64,000 nt of DNA from Sanderia malayensis (GCA_013076295.1 RQOL01000859.1:58170-122169), one strand, 5' to 3'. Positions 1 to 12,475 are shown, counted from the first letter of the stretch. Translations and numbers: made by a program. The notes: generated by a model from the sequence alone, not told the origin.

Positions 1-230
1 TACTCACAAATCTCTTCCTTCGTTCACAAAGCATCTCTGTGTGGGGTTCGAGTACAGGCGTTTCTGCCAGGCTGAATAAAGTGCTGGAATTCTCGCATCT
101 GAGAAAACATGGACCTGGGACCACTTGGAATGGCAATCGGGGATCGGAATTACATGCACCGCGTGTTCTGGGAATGGATGGAACTTTTAAAACTTGCACA
201 ATTTCAACTGAAAGTATATTACTTTGCGTG

Positions 231-838
231 TCCACCCCATTTCTGTTTAAGATCGCTGTCCACTCAGGCCGAAGGCCAAAATAACATAACCCCACCCCAC
301 TTTTGTTGAACATTGCTGTTCCACCCAGATCGAAGGCCAAAACAACAGAACCCCACCCCACTTTTGTTGAAGATCACTGTCCCACTCAGATCGAAGGCCA
401 AAGTGACTGAAACCCACCCCAAATTTGTTGAAGATCGCTGTCCCACTCAGATCGAAGGCCAAAACAACAGAAACCCACCCCACTTTTGTTGAAGATCGCT
501 ATTCCACTCAAATCGAAGGCCAAAACATCAGAAACCCACCCCACTTCTGTTTAAGATCGCTGTCCCACTCAGGCCGAAGGCCAAAACATCATAACCCACC
601 CCACTTTTGTTGAAGATCACTGTCCCACTCAGATCGAAGGCCAAAACAGCTGAAACCCACCCCACTTTTGTTGAACATCGCTGTCCCACTCAGATCGAAG
701 GCCAAAACAACAGAAACCCACCACACTTTTGTTGAAGATCGCTGTCCCACTCAGATCGAAGGCCAAAACAACTGAAACACACCCCACTTTTGTTGAAGAT
801 CGCTGTTCCACTCACATCGAAGGCCAACACACTAGGGA
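231..838. repeat. 61-bp minisatellite, about 10 units
   Basis: Ten head-to-tail units of about 61 bp, each with a CCCACTTTTGTTGAAGATCG-like start followed by CACTCAGATCGAAGGCCAAA. Units differ by a few substitutions (AGATCG/ACATCG; CAGATCG/CAGGCCG). Long open frames across it on both strands are by-products of the repeat. It stops abruptly at an imperfect GC-rich hairpin (833-872). Confidence 0.95.
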
Positions 839-1852
839 GGTGGCGCGCAAAGCGCCAGCCTTCCTAGTTTTTCGAATGATGTTGTATTCCCCTAAAAAAC
901 CACATTACATAAGAATTCCACATCATTCACTTTATCGCATTCTTTTTAGAACACGTTGCGATCCTTCCCCTTCGACTGGACAACCCTTTTCCTTTCCCCA
1001 AATTCATTTTTGTTTTTCAGATATTTCACTTTTTCTGCCCCGAAAATTCATCCCCTTGTCTCATCTCTGCTTTGTGTGCTCTATCAGATACTGCATTGCC
1101 TCAGCTTTTGTTTTGTGTGCGAGGGGGGCATGTCCCGAGCTTCCTCGGATACTGAACACTTTCAACTGAGCAAGAGGTGGTATGCTCAGCCACCCCCTGC
1201 AATTATTGTGTCTGGATGATGTAATTCTTCTGGAGAGATCGATTCATGTGTGTTTTGCTTGGCTAACTCTTTTGGAAACAATGGCATCCTGTTGCGTTTT
1301 GCATTAATCACATCGCCTCCTGTGTTACTGGGTCCTTTGATTGACGAGGAACCATCGTTCCTTTTGCACAGTGCTTTGCCTTGCCATTCTTTGATGAATA
1401 TTTACACAAATGGTGATCTAGGTTTTTCACTTCGTGATTCCATTCGTTCACAAATTTTATCATTGCCGTAAGAATTGCTCTTTTTATTTGACGTTATTGC
1501 AGATATCAATTGAAAAGAATGTTTATTCCACCATTATATTAACTTGAGACAGGTAAGTGCTTTTCAGGTGATTTCCTTCATTCTTGCGAACTTCACACTC
1601 TCATTTGCATGTTTTCATGTTCTTTCAGGTAATGTTTCTACGTGATATTTCTTATGTGTTTTCTATCTTTTACAGATTGTCACTACCATATGTACTTAGA
1701 CAAAATTACTTTGTTATTTACGGTATATTTAATGTTTATATTTTTTCTGTTTTTGATACATCGTTTCTTTTTTTGAACACCCTCACCAATGCCTTGATCA
1801 TCTCAACAGAAACGCCTTTTGTAGGCTTTCTGTTGTTCCCTTACTGGTCGAG
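839..1852. other. Region without a recognisable gene (upstream of Helitron copy 1)
   Basis: Begins with an imperfect inverted repeat (CTAGG-GAGG-TGGCGC against GCGCCAG-CC-TTCCTAG, 833-872). The rest is pyrimidine-rich and T-rich. Short open frames (for example 956-1219) show no motif I recognise. It may hold the 5' end or promoter of the Helitron that follows, but no TC terminus could be fixed. Confidence 0.4.
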
Positions 1853-4340
1853 ATGACTACCAACAACAACAGCCCGAAACCGTTGCAACATCCAGCAGAA
1901 CAACCAGTCACTCTTCCCCTCAACCAGATGCTCCAATTGCAGTTACAGAAGCACCAACAGGCTCAGCAACAAGCAATTTCAACATTGCAAGTGCAACAAA
2001 GCACTCAGTTTTGGCCGTATCCCATCCAGCAGGGGGCAAGGATTGCAAATAGCGATGGTACCTCTGCTACAACAACCTGTCCAACAGATGCATCTATTAC
2101 AGTTCCCAGCTGAATGGCAGTAACAGTTACAGCAGATCCATCCCTTGCAATTCCGGCCACAGCTACAACAAATGCAGCCTGTGCAATTCATCCCCCAATT
2201 CCAGCACTAGCCATCACAGAAACAGCCCATTCAGTTCAGGCCACAGTTGCCACAACTGCAACCCAGGGCACAACCAGCAGCAGAGGAAGAGCCACCAGCA
2301 CCATCCGTTCCACAACTGCCACCCCAACCAAAACAACCTGCAAACCCTCCAGCAGAGAACATTGATGTACAACACATGGCACCAATGAACAACACCTCTC
2401 CACATTGTAGTGCAAAGTATTTCAAGGAAGAACTCAATACCAGAAAAAAATACACAAAATGCTGTCAAGGTGGAGTTGTCACACTACCCCAAATACAGTC
2501 TCCATGTGCACCATTTATGTCTCTCTTTCGTGGTGATACAGAAGACACACAAAGACAGTCGAAAGATTTTCTTTCCAATTTCTTTCAATACAATGCTGCC
2601 AATACAATGCAACCACCCTGGAAAGCCAACATACAGCAAAGGGCACCACCCGTGATAACAATACATGGCAGTGTATATCACAGAACAGGTACTTTCACAT
2701 TCTCTTCCCACTTCTTTTACCTATTCTTCTGTTACACAATACTATATTTGTTTTGAGCCAACATCCCCACCAACAGGGATCTGAACAAAGACACCATCAA
2801 ATAGCTCCAAAATGAACCTCCTGGAGTCAATCCGTATGCTAGAAGGCAGCCACCTCACTTCCATCAGATCCCATCAGAAAGATCTCAGAATTGAGTCGTA
2901 CAAAGGACTGATGAATCACGTGTACAGACGAGCTGAATACCAACATCTTCTCACTCAAGCCCACCATCCAGGCACTACACAGCACATCGATGTTAGATGA
3001 GTCATCATCTTAATGTCCTCATTTACCGGCAGTCAAGGAAGCATGCAAAAGAATTACCAAGATGCCACAACCATTGTCAGAAAACATGGCAAGCCAGACA
3101 TATTCCTGACATTCACAGCAAATCCCAACTGACAAGGCATGTTGGACAACTTGCTACTGAACCAGAATCCACCAGACCGACCAGACATTGTCACATATGT
3201 CTTCAACTTGAAATTCAAGGAACTGCTGTGTGACATACTGGATATCAACTTCTTTGCCACAGTAGTCGCACAAGTCTACACGGTAGAATTTCAAAAATGT
3301 GGTCTGCCACACACTCACATGATCCTATCTCTTGCCGACGAAGACAAACGATGCACAACAGACATGTCTATGCTTCATATCAGCAGAGATACCAGATGAG
3401 AACATCCGGGAACCACAGCCGCGAAAACCACATCATCAAGAAACACATGATGCACGGACCGTGTTGAATACTCAATCTCTCATGTGTCTGCATGCAAGAT
3501 GGGAAATCCACAAAAGGGTTCCCAAAAGACCTCCCATGGCAGACAGAACTCAATGTCAACGGCTACCAACTGTAAAGAAGATGAGGTATGTCAACATTCA
3601 TTGCATTTCACTCTTATGATTTACATTCTGAATTAAATGCAAACAATGATCATGTTCCTTCCTTGCAGGCAAAACAAGGGCTCAATTCCAACAGCACAAA
3701 GTTAACGACTCTTGGGTTGATTGTCACATCAACGTCGAGCGTCAACTGTCAAAAGCGTCAAATACATCTTCAAGTACATCCACAAAGAGAACGACATGGC
3801 ACACGTTGAAATCAGAGAAGGTCACGAAGAAGCAGATGCATGACAAGATACATCAGTACCTCAATTCCAGATACGTCGGCCCACACAAAGCCGTCTACGA
3901 ACTGCAATACAACATGTACGACAAGAGTCACAAAATTGTCCGACTTGCAAATCACCTGCCGGACCAACACGCCATTTGCTTCACAGACCCAGAGCAGGCT
4001 GCACACAGAAACAATGACAGCATGCTCATGACTTATTTCACTCTCAACCAGAGGGAACATAATGATCACAGTACCTATACCAAGACATAAAAAAGCACAG
4101 CACTTACAACAAATCCCCCTAGCCATGGCAGCAAAGCAAGCGCAAAGCACCCAAAGGTGTCATAGGCACAATATACAACGTTCTACCTTCAGATCCGTTC
4201 TACCTTCAAACCTCCTTCGAAGACATTCGAACAGTTGACGGAGTCACCCATGACACGTTCAAGAATGCAACAAGAGCAAAGTCACTCTTGGAAGATGATG
4301 CAGAACACAAACGTTGCTTACAACATGCAGCCATCATACA
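1853..4340 (+). pseudogene. Helitron copy 1: Q/P-rich leader, zinc motif and HUH replication-initiator part, decayed
   Basis: Remnant of a rolling-circle (Helitron) RepHel protein, which nicks and joins DNA with a HUH endonuclease. Visible in order: a Q/P-rich leader (1853-2340), a Cys motif with AKYFKEELNTRKKYTKCC (about 2405-2470), an intron with intact GT-AG (2689-2776), Rep-domain pieces including the HUH motif as LPHTHMIL (about 3307-3330, HTH replacing the usual HxH spacing partner HAH), a second GT-AG intron (3586-3668), and the two-tyrosine region YLNSRYVGPHKAVYELQY (about 3855-3910). Every segment aligns with the better copy at 53.3-58.3 kb. At least five frame changes and several stops show it is dead. 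The second intron is absent from the other copy. Confidence 0.85.
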
Positions 4341-5622
4341 CATGCCCGCACAGATGAGACAACTGTTTGCCACAATCATCCTCTGTCAAACTCCAAACAA
4401 CATCAACGCTCTCTTCACAAAATTCTAAGAAGACATGGCAGACGATTATGCCAGACACGATGAGCTGCAGGATCGCAACACAGCATTCCAGCACCAACAC
4501 ATCCACATGTGCCTGGCAGACATCCAGAACAACCTCTACATTCACGGAAAATCCCTCCAGGATTTCCCAAAAATGCTGCAGCTACCTGCCAACTATGCTT
4601 GTTCACAACAAGCAGATGACGAAATCAACATCAAATAAGAACGAGAGCAAGGACAACAAATGCTCGAGTAACTCAACACAGAACAACTGCACATACATAA
4701 TGCCGTTGTCCACGCCGTTGAGACACAGTCACCAGACAACTTTTTTTTCTCAAAGGTCCAGCAGGAACTGGGAAAACCTTCCTGTACAACACACTGGTAC
4801 ACAATCTGCCTGCTTCCAGACACAAAGTCAAATGCATAGCTCACTCCAGAATAGCAGCAACACTACTCATTCACGGCAGAACAGCACACTCCACATTTCA
4901 AATACCGATTCCTCTTCTCGACAACTCTACTTGCAACATCAAAGCACGACAGTCTCCGAGCACAACAACTGGGAAACGCAATCCCATTCATATGGGACGA
5001 AGCTTCCATGCTTCGAGCAACAGCACTCAAAGCAGTTGACCCTCTCCTCAGAAACATCACAAACGTCAACAGAGTTTTCGCCAGCAAATACTTCATGCAT
5101 GGAGGTGACTTCAGACAAATACTGCCAGTCAACAGAAAAGCAGGCAGAGAGCGAGCAGTGCAAGAATGTCTCAAGTCACGAAACGTCAAGGATCTGTTGT
5201 ATCATTTTCAACAACTCAGACTCATTACAAAAATGAGAGCTGTTCAAGACAAGACCTACCAAGCATTCTCAGACTGGCTTCTTCGCGTAGGCAACGGAGT
5301 AGAACCTGATGACCACCAAGATCAGATCAACCTTCCATAGCAAATCTCTCGAGGATCTCGTGAACTCAATGTATCCTCAAGCTGAATCAGCAGATGCATA
5401 TCTCCTACTGGGTCACAGGACCATGTCTGAGCATTGTTGTTTAACACCAAAGAACAAGTTCTCACATCACATCAATGAACTCATTTGCAAAGACCTCCAG
5501 CACCCCGCAAACAGTACCTCAACATTGACACTGTCCAGCCAGATGATCCAGAAGATTTTCAATTTCCAATCTCAATTTGAATTTCCATGGAGTTTCGCAA
5601 TACACAGACTCCTGGTTGAATG
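4341..5622 (+). pseudogene. Helitron copy 1: Pif1-like helicase part, truncated at the 3' end
   Basis: Continuation of the RepHel reading frame into the SF1/Pif1-type helicase that unwinds the displaced strand. Readable pieces: a pre-helicase segment (MADDYARHDELQDRN, 4435-4638), Walker A as GPAGTGKTFLYNTL (about 4755-4800, now in a shifted frame), the FMHGGDFRQILPVNRKAGRE motif (about 5090-5140), and the CCLTPKN segment (5430-5460). The frame runs to the equivalent of 'TPNGMPL' at about 5,622, where the LINE begins, so the last helicase motifs are missing. The open frame at 4367-5236 is a shadow in another frame. Unlike the copy at 54.9 kb there is no intron between the pre-helicase segment and Walker A. 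Confidence 0.85.
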
Positions 5623-5743
5623 CCTCTTTTGTTTTGTTTTGCGTTTTGTTTTGTCTCGAATTTTATTTTGCATTTCTTTTTCTAATTTGTTTCGTGTTAA
5701 ATAGAAAGGTAAACCTAATAAATAGGTTTAAACCTAATACCTA

Positions 5744-6522
5744 ATGAACTTTAGGCCATCAAACAAGATTGCGTCAAAGACCAAAACAGATGTAGACAAA
5801 GGTACAGATATCTGCCCGATTTGCTCAGTTGAGGTGGTAAAAGAAGGTGTGCGATGTGATCTTTGTGAATTTTGGCACCACGGTAAATACGTTAAAATGC
5901 CAGTTGACACATGTAAGGTCTTAGGACGAAATACCAATCCAATAAAGTGCGGTATGCTCAAGTGGCTTTGTCCTGGATGCCAACGCGGTGTCAGTAAAAT
6001 TATGCTTCTGCTGCAAAATATTGTCACAACACAAGGGAAAAATGAAAATAAACTGAGAAACATAGAAGAAAACATCACAGACCTATACAAAAATGTTGAC
6101 AAATGTAATGAAGCCATCGTTTCAACAGACAATTTAAATGACATGACTGACAATGATATGCTGGACAATGATATGCTCAAATCAGAGGTTGTCAAAGAGC
6201 TGTAAGAAAGGGAAAAGCGAGAGTTAACTTGATTGTATATGACCTGCCTGAAAACAACGAGGGTAATGCCCAGTCAAGACGGGACACAGACATGACCCTA
6301 CGGAAAGGTACTATTGAAACTGAAACTGGAAAGGAAATTAAAATCATTGAAACTGTACGACTGGGAAAGATTTCTGAGAGTGATAAATCTAGGCCCACAT
6401 GGATCCTACTACAAAGCGAAGCAGACAAGGAATTGCTTCCTAAAAAAATTAAATCAGTAAAAAAGTTCAGTAATCTTATTGCAAAAAACTCAGGGATCAA
6501 GACAGATCAAACGCCATGTTAA
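5744..6522 (+). pseudogene. LINE ORF1 remnant (PHD-like finger, RRM-like region), first copy
   Basis: Open from 5744 to 6205 (153 residues) and continued in another frame at 6229-6522. Residues about 25-80 form a zinc finger: C-x2-C, C-x2-C-x3-W-H, then C and C-x2-C (CPICSVE, CDLCEFWHH, WLCPGC). A predicted coiled coil rich in N, E and K follows. The second part (DLPENN, then ETVRLGK and RPTWILL) has the look of the RNA-recognition-like region in LINE ORF1 proteins. The frame break lies at about 6,205. In CR1-like elements ORF1 binds the element RNA; that is family knowledge, not seen here. Confidence 0.75.
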
Positions 6523-7202
6523 GGACAAACTTGGAGAAAAGTTGCCACAGAAAGAAAGGAAAAGAGAGGACAGTGACAAACTAAGGAGGAAAAAGAAAGA
6601 TGGCAGATAAGGAACCTGAAGGTGGTCCAGTTGCCACTTCGCGTAGGCCACGGAGTAGAACCTGATGACCACCAAGATCAGATCAACCTTCCATAGCAAA
6701 TCTCTCGAGGATCTCGTGAACTCAATGTATCCTCAAGCTGAATCAGCAGATGCATATCTCCTACTGGGTCACAGGACCATGTCTGAGCATTGTTGTTTAA
6801 CACCAAAGAACAAGTTCTCACTTCACATCAATGAACTCATTTGCAAAGACCTCCAGCACCCCGCAAACAGTACCTCAACATTGACACTGTCCAGTCAGAT
6901 GATCCAGAAGATTTTCAATTTCCAATCTCAATTTGAATTTCCATGGAGTTTCGCAATACACAGACTCCTGGTTGAATGCCTCTTTTGTTTTGTTTTGCGT
7001 TTTGTTTTGTCTCGAATTTTATTTTGCATTTCTTTTTCTAATTTGTTTCGTGTTAAATAGAAAGGTAAACCTAATAAATAGGTTTAAACCTAATACCTAA
7101 TGAACTTTAGGCCATCAAACAAGATTGCGTCAAAGACCAAAACAGATGTAGACAAAGGTACAGATATCTGCCCGATTTGCTCAGTTGAGGTGGTAAAAGA
7201 AG

Positions 7203-7818
7203 GTGTGCGATGTGATCTTTGTGAACTGGCACCACGGTAAATACGTTAAAATGCCAGTTGACACATGTAAGGTCTTAGGACGAAATACCAATCCAATAAA
7301 GTGCGGTATGCTCAAGTGGCTTTGTCCTGGATGCCAACGCGGTGTCAGTAAAATTATGCTTCTGCTGCAAAATATTGTCACAACACAAGGGAAAAATGAA
7401 AATAAACTGAGAAACATAGAAGAAAACATCACAGACCTATACAAAAATGTTGACAAATGTAATGAAGCCATCGTTTCAACAGACAATTTAAATGACATGA
7501 CTGACAATGATATGCTGGACAATGATATGCTCAAATCAGAGGTTGTCAAAGAGCTGTAAGAAAGGGAAAAGCGAGAGTTAACTTGATTGTATATGACCTG
7601 CCTGAAAACAACGAGGGTAATGCCCAGTCAAGATGGGACACAGACATGACCCTACGGAAAGGTACTATTGAAACTGAAACTGGAAAGGAAATTAAAATCA
7701 TTGAAACTGTACGACTGGAAAGTTTCTGAGGTGATCTTGGACAAAGGGAGTTGCTTCCTAAAAAAATTAAATCAGTAAAAAAGTTCAGTAATCTTATTGC
7801 AAAAAACTCGGGGATCAA
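7203..7818 (+). pseudogene. LINE ORF1 remnant, second copy
   Basis: Second copy of the ORF1 region within the tandem duplication. A 2-bp loss near 7,228 puts the first half of the zinc finger out of frame and a 38-bp net loss near 7,730 removes part of the RRM-like segment. The remaining frame (7203-7559) matches the first copy almost base for base, so the duplication is much younger than the LINE insertion. Confidence 0.75.
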
Positions 7819-7917
7819 GACAGATCAAACGCCATGTTAAGGACAAACTTGGAGAGAAGTTGCCACAGAAAGAAAGGAAAAGAGAGGACAGTGACAAACT
7901 AAGGAGGAAAAAGAAAG

Positions 7918-9470
7918 ATGGCAGATAAGGAACCTGAAGGTGGTCCAGTTGCCAGCCCGCAGCCAAAGGCAAGAAGCTCAAACGAACAGGAGCTATTGAG
8001 TGTAAATACTGAATCTTTTAGTAAAAACAGCATTCCTACACAAAAACAACATTTTACAAAAATTGGGTCTGTATCCACAAATGCAAAAAAAATTCCACTT
8101 AATTGCCTGTATTATAATGCTGACTCATTGACAAATAAAATACCTGAGCTAGTAACTGTAATTACTAATCATTGTCCGGATATTGTTTTCATAACCGAAA
8201 CCTTACCAAAGAATGCTAATTATGAAATTAATGAAGCAGAATGGCAAATAAATGGATATTAAGTCTTTATCAATGAGAGCACAATGTAAGGTGTTTGCAT
8301 ATATGTGAAGGAAGGTTTGGCTTGTACCAGATAGCTTTATGAAAGAGAAACAGCTTTGAATTTAATTTGGCTTGAGATGAAGATTGCAAATAGTGATAAA
8401 TTATTATTAAGCTGTCTCTATTGTTCGCCAAATAATGCGAATACTGACAATGAACAAATTAACATGGAAATAAAAGCTTCTGTCCAGTCCGTCTACTCAC
8501 ATGTTTTAATTGTAGGAGACTTCAACTATCCAGAGATCAACTGGAGTGTATGCACCACACCATGCAGTGAAGACCATAGAGCAACTACATTTTTTCAGTG
8601 CATTAAAGATTGTTTTCTGCTGCAAAATGTGTCTTTCCCAACCCACCACAGAGCTGACCAGTCAGCAAACATTCTTGATCTTGTATTTACAAATGATGAA
8701 ACCGTGATTGAAAGTGTAGGTCAAACTTGGAAAAAGTCACCACAGCGGTCTAAGCTTTATATTCAAATGCTACAATGTCCCAGAGTCGACAACTACACCC
8801 AAACCATTATACAACGAAGGAGATTACGATAAGATCAGGGAAGAATTTAAAAGAATTCAATGGAAAAAGAACTAGAAGGAATAGATTCTGAAGAAATTTT
8901 CTCACACATAAAACTAAAGATAGAGGAAAGCGTTTGAAACATGTGCCAATCAGCAAAGGCAAAAGTGGTGGTAAACGTAAGCCGCCACTATGGATGAGCA
9001 GTAAATGTTTGACAAAGATAAAACAAAAGCATCAAGCTTATAAACAATATCTTAATACCAAAGAGGGGAGAGATTACATGGAGTAAGCAAAAGTAAGAAA
9101 CCAAGCCAAAAGTGAAATTCGTAAAGTGAAAAAAGAATTCGAGCAGGAAATTGCCAGAAACTCTAAAGTAAACGCAAAGTTTTTCTACAAGTATGTTAAC
9201 TCAAAATCTAAAACTCGTTCAGGCATTCCAAATTTAATGAAAGAAGATGGAACAACAACGCAAAATGACAAAGAAAAGGCAGAGGAATTAAATACATTTT
9301 TTGCAAATGGGTTCGCTAAAGGAAATCTTGCAGACTTACCATTCTTCGAAGCAAGGCATAATGATGTTATATTAGAAAAAATTGACATATATCAACAAGA
9401 TGAAATTTTGGCAAATCTGAATCCAAGTAAATCTCCTGGTCCAGACGGTATCCATCCAAGAATATTACGC
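7918..9470 (+). pseudogene. LINE ORF2 remnant: endonuclease and N-terminal reverse transcriptase
   Basis: ATG at 7918. Endonuclease pieces: NADSLTNKIPELVTVI and CPDIVFITETLPKN (8115-8215), then VGDFNYPEINW (about 8510-8545), the APE-type endonuclease signature that in these elements nicks the target for reverse transcription. A third piece (9126-9470) ends in NPSKSPGPDGIHPRIL, the first conserved block of CR1/Jockey-type reverse transcriptase. Stops and frame changes separate the three. The catalytic Asp-Asp motif is absent because the element ends at about 9,470. Confidence 0.8.
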
Positions 9471-10741
9471 ATCCGACTCAGTGTGGGAATCGGAAAAAAA
9501 TTGTTTGGTATCAATGGTTGCATTCATGACAACCAACCAGTGCTGCAAATTGTGATAACTATGGTGGACAATCCCCAAATATTTCCATTCATGGAACAAA
9601 AATTTTGCCGTTCAGACATATGAACAGTATGGGTGTATTAGTGTTGATTTTGAAAACGATAGGCTTGATAGACTAAAATTTTCGCTTAGCTCAAACGCAA
9701 AGTCCGAAATAAGTATAGCACCACGAGGGGCATTTTTTGCACTTGCTACCGAGCACACCTCATGGTTGTCGCATGAAATTGTCCAGTGGATCCAGCTACT
9801 AATGTTGCGGATATCATTCTACCTTATTACCTTAGTGACAGAGTTTTGTCTGATGAAATGTTGCAAAATGTGCGACACAATCAATCATGACTAAAGAAAC
9901 AAAGATTTGGTCCCAAGAATATGTTGCTGAGGTGGCGACACAATGAAGCATGATCGAAAATGGCACAAAAATGCTCCGACAAGAATTTTGTCCCAGGAAT
10001 AGAGATCAGAACTATTTTCGGCAATTCCATTTTAAAATGCACATTTTGTTGATTTTTAAAGTTATTGATTTATCCTCAACACATACAAATACTCATAGCT
10101 GTTTACCTGGAGTTAATGAAACGGTAATTTTTTTCAAATTTCTATTGCTGAATTTTTATTTTTTAAGCAGTTATTTAACTGCTATGCAGAATCTCACTAT
10201 CATATTTGAAATTTTTGATATTTGCAAACTAATAACTAGCCATTCATGGGATCTCTTGTGCATGTTTGTGCATAAAGTACATTACTCAAGATTACATTAT
10301 AATGCTTTCTGTTTTTTATAGTATATTAAAACATGTTTTTTGATAAATGCAAACAATGGCTTTCAGATGTAATGTCCGTGACAAAAATCATGTTTTTTTA
10401 TCATGAAATCATAATTAAGTGTACAAGTTGTTTCAGCTTGAAAATTCTTCTATTTCATTGCTTCTAAAGTAAAAAAAGAGCCAGGCTTTCTAATTTTATT
10501 TGGTTTTCATATATTTTTTGTGTAACGGAGATTACGTAATGGACATTACATAACGAACATTACATACCAATTTTCTTTCTCTCCCAGTAGTTAACTACAG
10601 CAGTGGCCTCTCTTTAAATAGAAATGTTGCCATGGTTACTAATTTAATTTAAAAACTGTCTTTGAAACCATTTTATCTTTGTTTGTGCTATCACAACTGT
10701 GCTATCACAACTGTGCTACTGTAATCTTCTCAATTATCATT
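9471..10741. other. A+T-rich stretch, no gene supported
   Basis: The 100 bp after the LINE end and the region to 9,900 may contain decayed coding sequence, but no frame is long or recognisable. 9,950-10,700 is strongly A+T-rich. The last 60 bp hold a repeated TGTGCTATCACAACTG and lead to the ATG at 10,742. Confidence 0.4.
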
Positions 10742-12475
10742 ATGGGGAAGCCAAAGTCACCAAAAACAAGAATGAAAGAATACAGAGAAAGATTAAAGTC
10801 CAACAAAGAGAAGTATGATCAGCTTAAAGAAAACGACAGAGATAGAAAGCAAAATTCCAGGAAAGAGGAAACTCAAATTAATTCTGCTGTTAAAGCTCAT
10901 AGAAATAGTCTAAATCGGCAAAGAGTTGCAAAATTTCGTGCAAAAAGCAGAAACGTGGTCACAGAAAATAATTTGTCTGTGTACAAGTCATCTAGAACAC
11001 TAGGGAAAGCTGTTTCTAGGGCTGTGAGATCTCTGCCGCTTAGCCCAAGGAAAAAAGAGTGGTAGTAACCAAGCTTGCTGAAAAAATTGGAATAGTCAAA
11101 TCAAGTATTGCTCCAAAGAATGCGATAAGTGACGAGCCAAACAGAAAGTCGTGGAGTTTTATTGTCGAGATGACATATCGAGACAAGCTCCTGGAAAAAG
11201 GAACTATGTGACTATCTGGAATGAGGAAGGCAAAATTCAGCTGCAAAAAAGGCATTTACACTACACCATCAAAGAAACTCATTCACTTTTTCAACAAGAA
11301 CACCCAAACATTAAGATTGGAAAATTCACCTTTGCGAAATTGAAGCAAACAAATGTCCTTCACCGTCACGAAACTCCAAAGGATGCCTGCCTTTGCATGT
11401 ATTTCTGCTATGTGATGGAATCCATAAAGCTGTTCCAGAATGTCCTCTCTACTCCAGCAACTTTGTATCAAATGTTGTTTGCTCACCAGAATCCGAGAGG
11501 TGTATGATGGGAAACTGTGGAACATACCAAGTAAAGATGGGCCAATGGTTTGCCAGTTTTGAAGGGCCCTCATTTAACAAAGAAACATTTTGGTATCAGT
11601 GGTCTAGAGATGGAGAGTACAATGAAATGGCCCATGCAAGAAGAAAGGGAAATCAAGGGTCAGTAAACGAGTCTGGAAAGGGAAGACAGAAGAGAATTGA
11701 GAAGAAGTGCCAAATTGGCACAGTAGCTGAAGCAATGAACAGTCTCAAAGAGAAATTACCAGAATTCCTGATACACGTATACATAAAGGAAGAGCAGAGC
11801 AGTTTTTTCCAGTACAAGCTAATGAGCATCCCACCACAAAGTGCTGTAATTCAAATAGATTTCAGCGAAAACTATGCTCTCCAACATAGAAATACCAGGC
11901 GGAAAACGAATTGCATGCAGAAATTTCAAAATGTATACGACGACGAGAACAGACATGAGAAAAACCAGAGACAAATTCAGAACACTGGTTTTGTCATTTT
12001 AACGGATTTGTCTATTATTTCATGGATTTGTCAATTATTAACTCAATTATTAACTGAATTTGTCTCTGGTTTTTCTCATGTCTGTTCTCGTCGTCGTATA
12101 CATTTTGAAAGCTCTCCAACATCAAGATGAGATACAATCTCCTCATTGAAACCAACGCCAGCTAACATTATTCACAATTTGTGTTTGGATGAGGAAAGAA
12201 ACAAGAAGCATTGTTTTTGTTAGTGACGATGTTGATCATGATAAGACATCAGTGCTGGTTTTTATGGATCACCTGCTTGGAAACCTAAAGCAACACTGTA
12301 TTAATCAAATTGATATATTTTCAGATGGTCCCTCATCTCAATTTAAAAATCAATATGTGTTAAATTGCCTTCCAATGTTTCTTGAAAAGCATCACCTTGC
12401 TCGTCTTCATTGGAATTTCTTCGCTACATCTCACGGCAAGGGAGCTGTTGATGGCATTGGTGGACAAAGTATTTA
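10742..12475 (+). pseudogene. Multicopy invertebrate gene (cc8L18.2-like), transposase-like, broken
   Basis: ATG at 10,742 (MGKPKSPKTRMKEYRERLK). Order: a basic KR-rich N-terminus with an RMKEYRERLK motif (10,742-11,060), a conserved block DDISRQAPGKRNYVTI ... QKRHLHYTIKE (11,151-11,400), a Cys pair (CMMGNC, about 11,500), IQIDFSENYALQH (11,845-11,887), then after an insertion QDEIQS (12,123), SDGPSSQFKNQYVLNCL (about 12,325) and HWNFFATSHGKGAVDGIGG (about 12,408-12,465). These blocks recur in many lineage-expanded invertebrate proteins. The spaced D residues (DFSEN, SDGPS, VDGIG) suggest a DDE-type fold, which is my inference. Frame changes at about 11,063 and 11,500, and the inserted hairpin, disable it. 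Its 3' end is cut by integrase element H. Confidence 0.6.
11888..12110. repeat. Snapback insertion: 57-bp perfect inverted repeat with 12-bp flanking duplication
   Basis: Arms 11,924-11,980 and 12,054-12,110 are exact reverse complements (57 bp) around a 73-bp A+T-rich spacer. The 12-mer GCTCTCCAACAT occurs just before (11,876-11,887) and just after (12,111-12,122) the 223-bp insert, splitting the coding motif between ENYALQH and QDEIQS. Deleting the insert and one 12-mer restores the family's continuous reading. No terminal motif of a known transposon is seen. Confidence 0.9.

Larger units (their letters stand above)
5280..7917 (+). repeat. 1.36-kb tandem duplication of the Helitron/LINE junction
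   Basis: Bases 5280-6637 recur at 6638-7917 with an offset of 1356 at the left end and 1318 at the right; the second unit has small deletions (for example at 7,228 and 7,730). Each unit holds the last 340 bp of the Helitron helicase and the 5' kilobase of the LINE. The join reads GGTCCAGTTGCCA then CTTCGCGTAGGC. Because both units carry the same Helitron/LINE boundary, the LINE was already in place when the duplication occurred. Confidence 0.95.
5623..9470 (+). mobile_element. CR1-like non-LTR retrotransposon (LINE), 3'-truncated, with internal tandem duplication
   Basis: A LINE inserted in the Helitron helicase. ORF1 has a PHD-like Cys/His finger and ORF2 an apurinic-type endonuclease followed by the start of reverse transcriptase. 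The 5' junction at about 5,622 is marked by loss of Helitron similarity and a run of TTGTTTTG. Similarity to reverse transcriptase ends at about 9,470, before the catalytic FADD region, so the element cannot move. LINEs normally truncate at the 5' end. Loss of the 3' part here implies a later deletion or insertion. Confidence 0.8.

Noticed and set aside
4367..5236. 289-codon open frame in Helitron copy 1
   Set aside because: It is a shadow frame; the helicase motifs (GPAGTGKT, GGDFRQ) are read in other frames at the same place.
5734..6195. Minus-strand 153-codon frame over LINE ORF1
   Set aside because: Exact antisense shadow of the zinc-finger ORF1, Ser/Leu-rich as expected for such shadows.
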